The notes: a model not told the origin generated them from the sequence alone. DNA of 17,326 nt from Solirubrobacteraceae bacterium (GCA_030151725.1 JASLDD010000121.1:1-17326); one strand, 5' to 3'; counted from the stretch's first letter, positions 1 through 8,922 are shown. A program made the numbers and translations.

Positions 1-259
1 CCACAGCTCCCGCCTGCTGTGCCAGCTCGGCAGTGCCGTCCGCAGACCCGGCGTCCACGACCACGATCTCGTCGAGCACGCCCGCGTCGCGCAGCCCACA
101 CAGCTCCCCCACGATCGTCCCGATCGTCGCGGCGCACTCGCGTGCGGGAAGGCACACGGACACGCTGTGCTCGCGCTCGGCCGCGATGCGCTCGGGGGGA
201 TATAGCGAATGATGGAACGAGCGGGCTCGCGCCCAAAGCTCGGCGGCGGTGTAGGACAT
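1..259 (-). CDS. gpgS: Glucosyl-3-phosphoglycerate synthase-like glycosyltransferase, N-terminal part (gene runs off the left edge)
   Basis: Only the first 86 codons are in the window. The ATG at 259 gives MSYTAAELWARARSFHHSLY, then PPERIAAE and SVSVCLPARECAATIG. The W-x(6)-FHHS...PPER segment followed by a (L)PAR motif and a strand reading EIVVVDAGSADGTAE is the pattern of GpgS-type, GT-A fold glycosyltransferases. These transfer glucose from an NDP donor to 3-phosphoglycerate, the first step towards glucosylglycerate and, in mycobacteria, methylglucose polysaccharides. The usual PARNE reads PARECA here. The N-terminal WARARSFHHS block fixes the start close to 259, which matters because the plus-strand helicase gene may begin inside it. 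A dolichol-phosphate-mannose-synthase-like GT2 is the alternative. The catalytic half is outside the window, so donor and acceptor cannot be judged. Confidence 0.72.
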   Translation of the reverse strand, partial: MSYTAAELWARARSFHHSLYPPERIAAEREHSVSVCLPARECAATIGTIVGELCGLRDAGVLDEIVVVDAGSADGTAELAQQAGAV

Positions 260-2611
260 CGGCTCTACTATCTCAAGTCCTTGGCCCTCGACCGCAGAAC
301 CGAGCCGTGGAGCGCGCTGCTTGACGCGGGGCTCGAGGACGGGCGCCTCGTGCGCGAGGCCCGCGAAGGACCCGGCCGGGCGCGGTTCCTCGACATTCCG
401 TCAACACTGCACCCTGAAGTCACGGCGGCGTTGGAGCGAATGGGGATCGAGCGGCTCTACTCCCACCAGGCGCAGGCGCTTCAGGCGGCCACAGAGGGCC
501 CCACGATCGTCACGACGGGCACGGCTTCGGGCAAGTCGATGTGCTTCAACCTGCCCACCCTCCACATTCTCTGCCAGCAGACGCGGGCCCGTGCGCTGTA
601 TCTGTACCCGACCAAGGCGCTCGCCCAGGATCAAGCCCGAGCGCTCACGTCCTTTGGGCTCACCAAGCGGGTGCGCCCGGCGATCTACGACGGCGACACG
701 CCGCGCGAGGCGCGGGCCCAGATTCGCAAGAGCGCCAACGTGGTGCTCACGAACCCCGACATGCTCCACGTAGGCATCCTCCCCAACCACGGAGCATGGT
801 CTGAGCTGTTCTCAAACCTGGCGGTGGTGGTGATCGACGAGGCGCACGTCTACCGCGGCGTGTTCGGCTCACACGTTGCCAACGTCCTGCGCAGGCTGCG
901 CCGCATAGCGGCGGCCTACGGCACCGAGCCGCTGTTCCTGTTGACGTCGGCCACGATCGCCAACCCGCTGGAGCTGGCCGAGCGGCTGACGGGCCTGGAG
1001 GACGTGCGCCTGATCGAGGAGGACGGCTCGCCCGCACCGCAGCGGCGGATAGCCATCTGGAACCCGCCGCTCACAGACGAGAAGCTGGGCACACGCCGCT
1101 CGGCGCTGGGCGAGGCGGCGGAGCTGCTGGCGCGCCTGATCCGCGACGGGGCGCGCACGATCTGCTTCATGAAGTCGCGCAAGGGCGTGGAGGTGCTGGC
1201 GCGGCTGGTCAAGCAGGACCTCGAAAGCACCGACCCGGCCCACGCCGATCTGGTGGTCCCCTACCGCGCCGGCTACACCCCCCAGCAGCGACGCGAGCTG
1301 GAGGGACGGCTGATGCGGGGGGAGCTGCACGCGGTCATCACGACGGACGCCCTGGAGCTTGGCATCGACATCGGCGAGCTGGACGCGGCGGTGGTGGTGA
1401 CGTTCCCCGGCACGGTCGCCTCGCTGCGTCAGATGTGGGGGCGCGCCGGGCGCCGCGGGCGCGGGCTGGCGGTGTATGTGGCGGGCGAGGACGCGCTCGA
1501 TCAGTTCTTCTGCCGCCACCCCGAAGACTTCCTGGACCGCCCGGTGGAGGCGGCGATCCTCGATCACGAGAACGCGCTGATCTACCGCGCGCACCTGCTG
1601 TGCGCGGCGCACGAGGGGCCGCTGGACAGCGCCGACGCGGAGTTCCTGGGGCCTCGCTGGGAGGCGCATGCCGAGCATCTGGAGAGCGCCGGTGCGCTGC
1701 GCCGGCGGCCGGGCACGATCACGGGCGGCGCGTTCGTCCCGCGCGAGCAGGGCGGCTATCCGGCCGGGGATGTCTCCCTGCGCTCGGCCTCGGCGGAGAG
1801 CTTTGCGATCGTTGATGTCTCCTCGGGTGAGCTGCTCGGCTCCACAGAGGCGGCGCGCGCGCACTCGACTGTGCACGAGGGCGCCATCTACATGCACATG
1901 GGACGCTCCTATGAGGTCCGCGAACTCGACCTGGAGCGTCGCCGGGCGCTGGTCTCGCCCTTTGACGGCGACTGGTACACGCAGCCGAAGTCCCAGACGG
2001 ACACCGAGATCGTGCGCCTGCTCGACCGCCGCGAGACGCTCGGGGTGAGCCTGTCCTTCGGCGAGGTCAGCGTCACGGACACCGTCCTCGCCTACCAGCG
2101 CAGGCGCCTGCAAGACCACGCGCCCGTCGACATAGTGGCCCTCGATCTGCCGTCCACGAGCTTCGCCACTCAAGCGCTGTGGTTCGAGCTCGACGCGCAG
2201 CAGCTGGCCGACACGGAGGTGGTGCCGCTGGAGGCGCTGCTGGGCGCGCTGCACGCCACCGAGCACGCACAGATCGCGGTGCTGCCGCTGATCGCGATGT
2301 GCGACCGCTGGGACATAGGCGGCCTATCCACCAACTACCACCCCCAGACGGGCAGGGCCACGATCTTCATCTACGACGGCCACCCCGGCGGCATCGGCAT
2401 CACGCGCACGGCGTTCTCGCGCTTTGAGGAGCTGTGCGGCGACGCGCATAGGCTGATCGCGGAGTGCCCCTGCGCGAGCGGGTGCCCCTCGTGCGTGCAG
2501 TCCCCCAAGTGCGGCAACCTCAACGAGCCGCTGTCGAAGGCGGGGGCTCGAGCGTTGCTGTCGAGCCTGCTTGAGGCAGCCACCGAGCCGGCCGTCCCCG
2601 CGCCGCTCTGA
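209..2611 (+). CDS. mrfA: MrfA/YprA-family superfamily 2 DNA helicase (DEAH, C-terminal DUF1998 with Cys cluster)
   Basis: 800 residues from the ATG at 209. All SF2 motifs are visible: GTASGKS (104-110, motif I), YPTKALAQDQ (Ia), TNPDMLH (Ib), DEAH (200-203, II), TSATIANP (236-243, III), TDALELGIDIGELD (V) and QMWGRAGRRGRG (VI). The C-terminal domain ends in a Cys cluster, CPCASGCPSC, as in Bacillus subtilis MrfA (YprA). That protein is a 3'-5' helicase that repairs mitomycin-type DNA damage with the exonuclease MrfB. I see no mrfB beside it. Similarity to YprA runs from about residue 70 to the end. The start is unsure: ATG 209 has a GGGGGA eight bases upstream but lies inside the opposite-strand gpgS start. 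TTG 281 and GTG 350 are in frame and would avoid the overlap. The next gene starts 62 bases downstream on the same strand. Confidence 0.93.
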   Translation: MMERAGSRPKLGGGVGHRLYYLKSLALDRRTEPWSALLDAGLEDGRLVREAREGPGRARFLDIPSTLHPEVTAALERMGIERLYSHQAQALQAATEGPTIVTTGTASGKSMCFNLPTLHILCQQTRARALYLYPTKALAQDQARALTSFGLTKRVRPAIYDGDTPREARAQIRKSANVVLTNPDMLHVGILPNHGAWSELFSNLAVVVIDEAHVYRGVFGSHVANVLRRLRRIAAAYGTEPLFLLTSATIANPLELAERLTGLEDVRLIEEDGSPAPQRRIAIWNPPLTDEKLGTRRSALGEAAELLARLIRDGARTICFMKSRKGVEVLARLVKQDLESTDPAHADLVVPYRAGYTPQQRRELEGRLMRGELHAVITTDALELGIDIGELDAAVVVTFPGTVASLRQMWGRAGRRGRGLAVYVAGEDALDQFFCRHPEDFLDRPVEAAILDHENALIYRAHLLCAAHEGPLDSADAEFLGPRWEAHAEHLESAGALRRRPGTITGGAFVPREQGGYPAGDVSLRSASAESFAIVDVSSGELLGSTEAARAHSTVHEGAIYMHMGRSYEVRELDLERRRALVSPFDGDWYTQPKSQTDTEIVRLLDRRETLGVSLSFGEVSVTDTVLAYQRRRLQDHAPVDIVALDLPSTSFATQALWFELDAQQLADTEVVPLEALLGALHATEHAQIAVLPLIAMCDRWDIGGLSTNYHPQTGRATIFIYDGHPGGIGITRTAFSRFEELCGDAHRLIAECPCASGCPSCVQSPKCGNLNEPLSKAGARALLSSLLEAATEPAVPAPL

Positions 2612-2673
2612 TCGAAGCGCCGGCCTGTTGAAGGAGGAACGGACGGCCGTCGTCACAATGTCGGCTCGCTCCA

Positions 2674-4569
2674 ATGCCCATGAACCTGAAGAAGCCAACA
2701 TTTGCGATCGTGCTCGCCTGCGCGGCCCTGGCCGCGACCGTCGCAGACGCCGAAGCGCCCGTGCAGGCACCCACGCCCATCCAGGTCACCACGAACCCGC
2801 AGTCGCTGATCTTCGAAGGCCCCGGCGAGCGCACCCCGCTGACCCGCTGGACGCTGCGCTCCGATCCGGCCAATCGGGGGCTCTCGCTGGGCTGGCAGAA
2901 GGGCGGCTTCGCGGGCTCGTCTGTGAGCGTGCCCAATGACGTCAACCCGCACGCCTACACCGGGAGTGCGGGGACGCGCAACTACGAAGGCTCTGTGGCG
3001 TGGTATCGCACGAGCTTCACCGCAAATCAAAACGGCGAATACGCGCTGGACTTCCAGTCGGCGAACTTCCTGGCCCAGGTGTGGGTCGACGGTCACGCCC
3101 TCGGCTCCCATCGCGGCTCATATCTGCCGTTCGAGCTGCGCAGGAAGCTGGCGGCGGGCAGCCACACGGTCGTCGTCAGGATCGACTGGCGCGATCCGGC
3201 TGCGCAGTCGCAGGAGGGCTTTCACCGCACGTGGTTCAACTGGGGCGGCCTCAACGGCGAGGTGGAAGTGCGCCATGTGGGCCAGAGCGAGCTGTCGAGC
3301 CCGACGATCCGCACGACGCTCGCCGAATCACCCACATCGAGCGCCCGTGTGAAGGTGACGGTCGAAGTCCACAACCATGGCGCGGACCGCACGATCACCC
3401 CCGAGGGCTCGCTCGTGCACGGCACGCAGGTGATCCCCCTGAGCTTCGCGCCCGTCGAAGTCGCTCAAGGGCAGTCCACCACTGCGACGGCCACAGCGAC
3501 CGTCTCAGCGCCCGCGCTGTGGTCGCCGGCGAGCCCAAGCCTGTACCAGCTGAGCCTGGCAGTAGGCACTGAGAGCAGCTACACGGCCAGGGTGGGCCTG
3601 CGCCAGCTGACGTGGCACGGCGGCCATCTGTATCTCAACGGCGCGCTGCTTCACCTGCACGGGGCGACCCTCCAGGAGGACACGCCCGCCCACGGCGACG
3701 CCCTGAGGCCGGGAGATGAGAACGCGATCGTGGGCGAGCTGAAGGCGATCGGCGCGAACGCCGCGCGCGCGCAGCATCCGCTTGACCCGGCGCTGCTTGA
3801 ACGGCTGGATGCGGCCGGCATCCTCGTGTGGCAGGGGGTCGGCCCGGTGGAAGGCGCGGGCAACTGGTACTCGAGCACCCCTCAGCTCCTGGCCGCCGCC
3901 GTGCAGCAGGCGCGCACGGCCGTGCTGGCGGCCCAGCTGCACCCCTCGATCTTCGCGTGGAACCTCGTGGACGAGGTGGCTGGCAACGGGCACGACAGCT
4001 CCGAGGTGAGCTACGTGCGCGACCTGTCCCATTGGCTGCACGCGCACGACCCCACGAGGATGGTGGCCGTGGACGTGTGGGGCGACCATCCCCCGGCGCA
4101 CGCCGGGGCGCTGTACGCGGGCGCGGATGCTGTGGCCGAGACTGACTACTCGGGTTGGTATGACTACCCGAACGACACCCCGGCGCAGCTGGAGGCCAAG
4201 ATGCGTCAGCGGCTGCGGGCGATGGAGCGCACGTTCGCCGGCAAGGTGCTCGTGATCAGCGAGTTCGGCGCCGAATCCAACCGCCTGAACCGCGCCGGCA
4301 GCCCCGGCAGCTACTCCTTTCAGGCGCGCCTGCTGGCCGAGCACATCGCGGTATACGCCGCCGACCCGAAGCTCACGGCGATGCTCGTGTGGGTGCTGCG
4401 CGACTACCCCCTCACCCCCACGTTCACCGGCGGCTCGATCCACGGGGTGCTGCCCCACGTGAAGCTGATCGAAGGGCTCAACCAGAAGGGCCTTTTCACC
4501 TACGGCGGCCAGCCGAAGTCGGCGGCCGCCACCGTCGCGCGCCTGTTCGCGGCGCTGGGGCAGGTGTGA
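2674..4569 (+). CDS. Exported glycoside hydrolase family 2 protein (beta-glycosidase type)
   Basis: 631 residues. A Sec signal peptide is evident: a basic start (MNLKKP), a hydrophobic stretch at about 9-23, then an Ala-rich cleavage region. Three GH2 parts follow: a jelly-roll sugar-binding domain (about 45-205, with VWVDGHALGSHRGSYLPFEL), an immunoglobulin-like domain (about 207-310), and a TIM barrel (about 315-630). The barrel has the family landmark RAQHPLDPALLERLDAAGIL at 365-384, acid/base Glu434 in AWNLVDE and nucleophile Glu530 in VISEFGAE. Both catalytic glutamates are present, but the Asn that normally precedes the acid/base is Asp433. Beta-galactosidase, mannosidase and glucuronidase cannot be separated by eye. 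The start is ATG 2674 or 2680, since no start codon lies between the in-frame stop at 2629 and 2674. The gene ends 4 bases before the convergent gene. Confidence 0.88.
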   Translation: MPMNLKKPTFAIVLACAALAATVADAEAPVQAPTPIQVTTNPQSLIFEGPGERTPLTRWTLRSDPANRGLSLGWQKGGFAGSSVSVPNDVNPHAYTGSAGTRNYEGSVAWYRTSFTANQNGEYALDFQSANFLAQVWVDGHALGSHRGSYLPFELRRKLAAGSHTVVVRIDWRDPAAQSQEGFHRTWFNWGGLNGEVEVRHVGQSELSSPTIRTTLAESPTSSARVKVTVEVHNHGADRTITPEGSLVHGTQVIPLSFAPVEVAQGQSTTATATATVSAPALWSPASPSLYQLSLAVGTESSYTARVGLRQLTWHGGHLYLNGALLHLHGATLQEDTPAHGDALRPGDENAIVGELKAIGANAARAQHPLDPALLERLDAAGILVWQGVGPVEGAGNWYSSTPQLLAAAVQQARTAVLAAQLHPSIFAWNLVDEVAGNGHDSSEVSYVRDLSHWLHAHDPTRMVAVDVWGDHPPAHAGALYAGADAVAETDYSGWYDYPNDTPAQLEAKMRQRLRAMERTFAGKVLVISEFGAESNRLNRAGSPGSYSFQARLLAEHIAVYAADPKLTAMLVWVLRDYPLTPTFTGGSIHGVLPHVKLIEGLNQKGLFTYGGQPKSAAATVARLFAALGQV

Positions 4570-4573
4570 TCCG

Positions 4574-5575
4574 TCAAGGCGTCACGAGCTGGTAGACGCG
4601 CACCTGCCCGATCGAGCTGGGGGCCAGGAATGAGAAGACCTCGTAGTGCCTGTGGCGATAGCGCACAGCTCCACTGTCGGGCAGCTTGGCGGGCCCACGC
4701 GAGCTTCCGGCGAGCTGACGGCTGCCCGCGCGCACATACAGCAGGCCGTGGGTGAGGGTGCTCGTGAATTTGACATATGTGGAGAAGTTGGTGGCGCCAA
4801 GCTGGAAGCGCCCGGCGATCAGCTGGGCGGCGTGACCCAGCTCGGCGCTCTTGATCGCAGGGCATGGCTTGGCGGATAGCGCTTTGGGCACCGGCAGCAG
4901 CAGAGAGATCCGCAGGGGGCCGCCGGGGAAGGAGCGGGCGTTGAACGAGAACGCCTCATAGAGGACGTGGCGATATGTGAGCGGCCCGAGCGTCGGGATG
5001 CTCGCGGGTCCGGGGACTGGCATCCCTTCGACGGGGATCTGCCGGGTGCCCACACGCATCACGAGCGGGACGTCGAGGAAACGGCTCACGAGCTTCACGT
5101 ATCCGAGGTCGTCCTGCACGGAGAGCACGTAGTGGGCGATGGTGCGCCCGTGCAGGCGCAGGACACCGCTGACGGGCGCGAGGATGTAGGGGCCGCCGAC
5201 ATCGGCGAGCACCTTTGCGCCGGTGGTGACGCGCAGGCGCACGATGTGGGTGTGGGAGTAGACGAGGCTGGTGACAGCAGCCGTGATCGCGCTCGTGCTT
5301 TCGCCGGCGACGGCGCTCAGCAGCGGTTCATAGCTCTCGACCTGGTGCTGGTCGCTGCGCGTCTCAGAGCCGCCAAGCTCGCCGCCGTAGATGCGCGTGG
5401 CGACTTCCCCGGCGGCCTTGGCCAGCACCTCGGGCGCGGCGACACCGCAGCCGGGGGCAGGGCCGGGAGAGGAGACGCCGGCACCGGCCGCCGCCCCGGA
5501 GCTCAGCAGCGAAGTGGCGCCGAGCAGCGCCGTAGCCAGCGCGACGGCCACGGCGATCCGCACGCTGCGACTCAC
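4574..5575 (-). CDS. Exported protein with a Cache-like segment and a duplicated C-terminal module, function unknown
   Basis: 333 residues from a GTG at 5575. A signal peptide is clear (SRSVRIAVAVALATALLGAT, then an Ala/Gly-rich region), so the protein is likely periplasmic or secreted. Residues about 50-165 resemble an extracytoplasmic Cache/PAS-like sensor fold: a long helix, then HIVRLRV, KVLADVGGPYILAP, GRTIAHYVLSVQDDLGYVKL. After this a module of about 70 residues (158-229) recurs at 265-333. Shared landmarks are YVK, VGTRQI against AGSRQL, GPASIP against GPAKLP, and YRHVLYEAFSF against YRHRHYEVFSF. Each half also starts with a Cys and a helix (Cys43, Cys238), which could pair as a disulfide. 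There is no transmembrane anchor and no kinase or chemotaxis domain, so this is not a normal Cache receptor. It starts 12 bases after the fumarase stop, so the two are probably co-transcribed. I cannot name a function. Confidence 0.75.
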   Translation of the reverse strand: MSRSVRIAVAVALATALLGATSLLSSGAAAGAGVSSPGPAPGCGVAAPEVLAKAAGEVATRIYGGELGGSETRSDQHQVESYEPLLSAVAGESTSAITAAVTSLVYSHTHIVRLRVTTGAKVLADVGGPYILAPVSGVLRLHGRTIAHYVLSVQDDLGYVKLVSRFLDVPLVMRVGTRQIPVEGMPVPGPASIPTLGPLTYRHVLYEAFSFNARSFPGGPLRISLLLPVPKALSAKPCPAIKSAELGHAAQLIAGRFQLGATNFSTYVKFTSTLTHGLLYVRAGSRQLAGSSRGPAKLPDSGAVRYRHRHYEVFSFLAPSSIGQVRVYQLVTP

Positions 5576-5587
5576 GCCAGCCGGTGA

Positions 5588-6910
<1,323 letters not shown>

Positions 6911-6915
6911 CGGCT

Positions 6916-6922
6916 CTCCTTT
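6916..6922 (-). promoter_or_regulatory. Shine-Dalgarno of fumC
   Basis: The minus strand reads AAAGGAG, then five bases, then ATG. This fixes the fumarase start at 6910 rather than at any upstream start codon in the same open frame. Confidence 0.8.
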
Positions 6923-6959
6923 GTGCTGAACGGCCGCTGTGACATTCGCAGCCAGTTGC

Positions 6960-6977
6960 GTATAACCATGGTTATAC
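6960..6977. promoter_or_regulatory. Perfect 18-bp palindrome, probable operator
   Basis: GTATAACCATGGTTATAC is its own exact reverse complement; the flanking bases (C and A) do not extend it. It lies between the alpha/beta-hydrolase stop (7029) and the fumC start (6910), about 50 bases upstream of the fumC ATG. It covers the -10 and spacer of the best promoter candidate there. A, T-rich symmetric sequence of this size in a GC-rich gap is typical of dimeric repressor sites (TetR, MarR, GntR or LacI families). No regulator gene is in the window to assign to it. Confidence 0.6.
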
Positions 6978-6987
6978 AGAAGTTGAA
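6960..6987 (-). promoter_or_regulatory. Candidate promoter for fumC and the downstream exported protein
   Basis: On the minus strand TTCAAC (6987-6982), a 16-base spacer and TTATAC (6965-6960) form a reasonable sigma-70-type promoter. Transcription would start near 6953, giving a leader of roughly 40 bases with the good Shine-Dalgarno near its end. TATAAC within the palindrome is an alternative -10, but its -35 is poor. The assignment is by eye. Confidence 0.4.
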
Positions 6988-7028
6988 AAGTACATATACC
7001 CACAGGGCGGCGCTCGCCACCACAAACC

Positions 7029-7868
7029 CTATCCGCAGAAGGCAGCCAGCTCCCGGGCGAGCCCCACGGGATCGTCGTAGGCGAGCAGGAAGCCGGTGCT
7101 CTCGAGCACGCGCAGCTGCCCGCGAGGCAGCTTGCGCAGCGCCTCTTCGGCAACGACCAGCGGGTGCATTCGGTCCTGGTCGGCCCACAGCAGGAGCACG
7201 GGCATGTCCAGGCGGGGATAGAGCTCGAGCAGGTGGCCCTGGGCGCCGCGGGGCCAGCTGCGAGCGCACTTGGCCCACGAGCGGGCGAGGCTGGAGTTGC
7301 CGGCGACATCGGCGAATGACTGGCGGAAGAGGTCGCCGGCGGCGGGGTTGGCGCGCACGGACAGGCGCATGCCGCGCTCGGGCGTGAACACGGCGCGGGC
7401 GCCGTAGGAGAGCAGTCCGTCGAGCCCGGGGACGGCGGCGGCGCGGGTGCTCAGCTGCCACGCGGCGCGCACGCGTGGAGCAGCCGGGCGGGCGTGCATG
7501 CGATTGGGCATCAGCACCAGACGCGCCGGTCGCACGTCCCCGCGCAGCACCGCGTGCAGCAGGATCTCGGCGCCGGCGTCGTGGCCCGCCAGCAGCGGCC
7601 TCGGCCCGAGCACCTCGGCGGCGAACCCGCCAAGCACCTCGGCGAACCAGTCGAGTGTGTAGGGATGGCTGGGGCGGTGCTCGGAGTCGCCGTGGAGGGG
7701 AAGATCGGGGAGCACCACGCGAAAGCGGTCGGCGAGCTGCTCGACAGCGGGCTCCCACTCCTTGTGCGAGAGCAGCCCCGAGTGCAGCAGCGCAAGCGGC
7801 GGCCCGGTGCCCAGCTCGCGATAGGCCACGCGAGCTCCGTCGTGATGGTGGTAGAGGCGCAGCCGCAC
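7029..7868 (-). CDS. Alpha/beta-hydrolase-fold protein with a non-canonical catalytic triad
   Basis: 279 residues from the GTG at 7868, the usual length for a single-domain alpha/beta hydrolase. The fold is recognisable from the oxyanion-side LALLHSGLLSHKEW (25-38), FRVVLPDLPLHGDS (49-62), the nucleophile elbow LLAGHDAGAEIL (92-103) and the late strand PVLLLWADQDRMHP (223-236). The elbow has Asp97 where esterases have Ser, as in haloalkane dehalogenases and epoxide hydrolases (GHDWG). In the segment where the catalytic His should be (usually GAGH), the sequence reads STGFLLAYDDP, placing Phe260 there. It may therefore be non-hydrolytic or use another residue. Translation could also start at ATG 7937, which would overlap the divergent phosphoesterase by 11 bases; the extra residues do not look conserved. 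The gene lies upstream of fumC on the same strand, separated by 118 bases that hold the palindrome. Confidence 0.82.
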   Translation of the reverse strand: MRLRLYHHHDGARVAYRELGTGPPLALLHSGLLSHKEWEPAVEQLADRFRVVLPDLPLHGDSEHRPSHPYTLDWFAEVLGGFAAEVLGPRPLLAGHDAGAEILLHAVLRGDVRPARLVLMPNRMHARPAAPRVRAAWQLSTRAAAVPGLDGLLSYGARAVFTPERGMRLSVRANPAAGDLFRQSFADVAGNSSLARSWAKCARSWPRGAQGHLLELYPRLDMPVLLLWADQDRMHPLVVAEEALRKLPRGQLRVLESTGFLLAYDDPVGLARELAAFCG

Positions 7869-7926
7869 GACCTCATCGTAAGACGCCGTTCCATGAGATC
7901 GTTGAAGCCCCCGTCCAGGATTCCGC

Positions 7927-8892
7927 TTGCCCGTCATCGACACCCCCAACACATCCCCCAGGCATGCCCGGACGCTGCTCGTGGGCGCGCTGGTGGCAGC
8001 GCTGATCGCAGGAGCCGGATGCGGCAAGGCGAGCCCGGGCAGAACGTTGGCCCTCGGCTCGACGGCGGCGCTCCCGCGCTCCAACACCTCGCATGTGGTG
8101 ATGCTCTTGATGGAGAACGAGGAGCTCGGACAGGTGATCGGCAGCGGCTCGGCTCCCTACATCGACTCACTGGCCGACCGCTACGGGCTGGCGACGGCGA
8201 GCTACGCAACCACCCACCCGTCGCTGCCGAACTACCTGGCGCTGACGAGCGGATCGACCCATGGGATCGACTCGGACTGCACCTCGTGTGAGGTGTCGGC
8301 GCCGAACATCGTCGATCAGCTTGAAGGGGCGCGCATCTCCTGGAAGGCGTACCTGGAGGGCGCTCCCAGCCCGTGCTTCATGGGCGCACAGGCTGGTGGC
8401 TACGCCAAGAAGCACAACCCGTTCGCCTACTACACAGACGTCGCCCGCTCGCCCGAACGCTGCGCTCACCTGGTCGGCTTTGGCCGGCTCGAAGCGGACC
8501 TGCGCACGGGACGCCTGCCGACCTATGTATGGATCTCACCCAATCTGTGCGACGACGGCCACGACTGTGGGGTGGCCGCGGGAGACAGGTTCCTCGCCCG
8601 GACCGTTCCGGCGCTGCTGCACGAGCTGGGACCGGAAGGCTTCCTGGTACTGACGTGGGACGAGGGGAGCACTGACGCCGGCTGCTGTGCCGACGCGAAG
8701 GGTGGTCGCGTGGCCACGATCGTGGCCGGCCCGGGCGTACGCCCACACGCGCGCAGCGCAACGCCGGTGGACGACTACGGTGTGCTGGGCACGATCGAGG
8801 AAGCCCTGGGCCTGGCGCCGCTGGCGGGCGCAGCGGACGTGCGCAGCGGACGGCTGAGCTCGCTGTTTGCACACAGGCCGCACATCGGCTGA
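7927..8892 (+). CDS. Exported phosphoesterase-family protein (acid phosphatase / phospholipase C-like, PF04185 type)
   Basis: 321 residues from a TTG at 7927, which has AGGA six bases upstream. The N terminus is basic followed by a hydrophobic stretch ending LIAGAGCG (26-33). This is a signal peptide, perhaps a lipoprotein one with Cys32, though Gly at -3 is poor for a lipobox. The mature protein has the family pattern: SHVVMLLMENEE (55-66), TTHPSLPNYLALTSG (95-109), WKAYLEG, HNPFAYYTD, PTYVWISPNLCDDGHDC, and LVLTWDEGSTD near the end. These Asp, His and Glu residues bind the catalytic metal in this family, which includes acid phosphatases and phosphatidylinositol-phosphate phosphatases. Substrate is not predictable. 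Several paired Cys fit an exported enzyme. A GTG start within the hydrophobic region is possible but would remove the basic n-region. It is divergent from the hydrolase gene and convergent with the flippase gene. Confidence 0.88.
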   Translation: MPVIDTPNTSPRHARTLLVGALVAALIAGAGCGKASPGRTLALGSTAALPRSNTSHVVMLLMENEELGQVIGSGSAPYIDSLADRYGLATASYATTHPSLPNYLALTSGSTHGIDSDCTSCEVSAPNIVDQLEGARISWKAYLEGAPSPCFMGAQAGGYAKKHNPFAYYTDVARSPERCAHLVGFGRLEADLRTGRLPTYVWISPNLCDDGHDCGVAAGDRFLARTVPALLHELGPEGFLVLTWDEGSTDAGCCADAKGGRVATIVAGPGVRPHARSATPVDDYGVLGTIEEALGLAPLAGAADVRSGRLSSLFAHRPHIG

Positions 8893-8922
8893 GTTGCGCT
8901 GAAAAGCCCAACCGGGATCCGC

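Noticed and set aside
869..2266. Long minus-strand open frame (465 codons) opposite the helicase
   Set aside because: Composition is Arg/Gln/His-rich with no recognisable domain. It lies wholly within a gene whose motifs are certain, and GC-rich coding DNA routinely produces such antisense frames.
3505..4458. Minus-strand open frame (317 codons) opposite the GH2 gene
   Set aside because: It is a shadow of the GH2 coding frame, with no domain and no ribosome site.
6911..7309. N-terminal extension of the fumarase frame to 7309
   Set aside because: The extension overlaps the alpha/beta-hydrolase gene, shows no fumarase homology, and a strong Shine-Dalgarno sits before the ATG at 6910.
8893..8922. 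Possible bidirectional terminator between the convergent phosphoesterase and flippase genes
   Set aside because: No stem of useful length is present in the 30-base gap.
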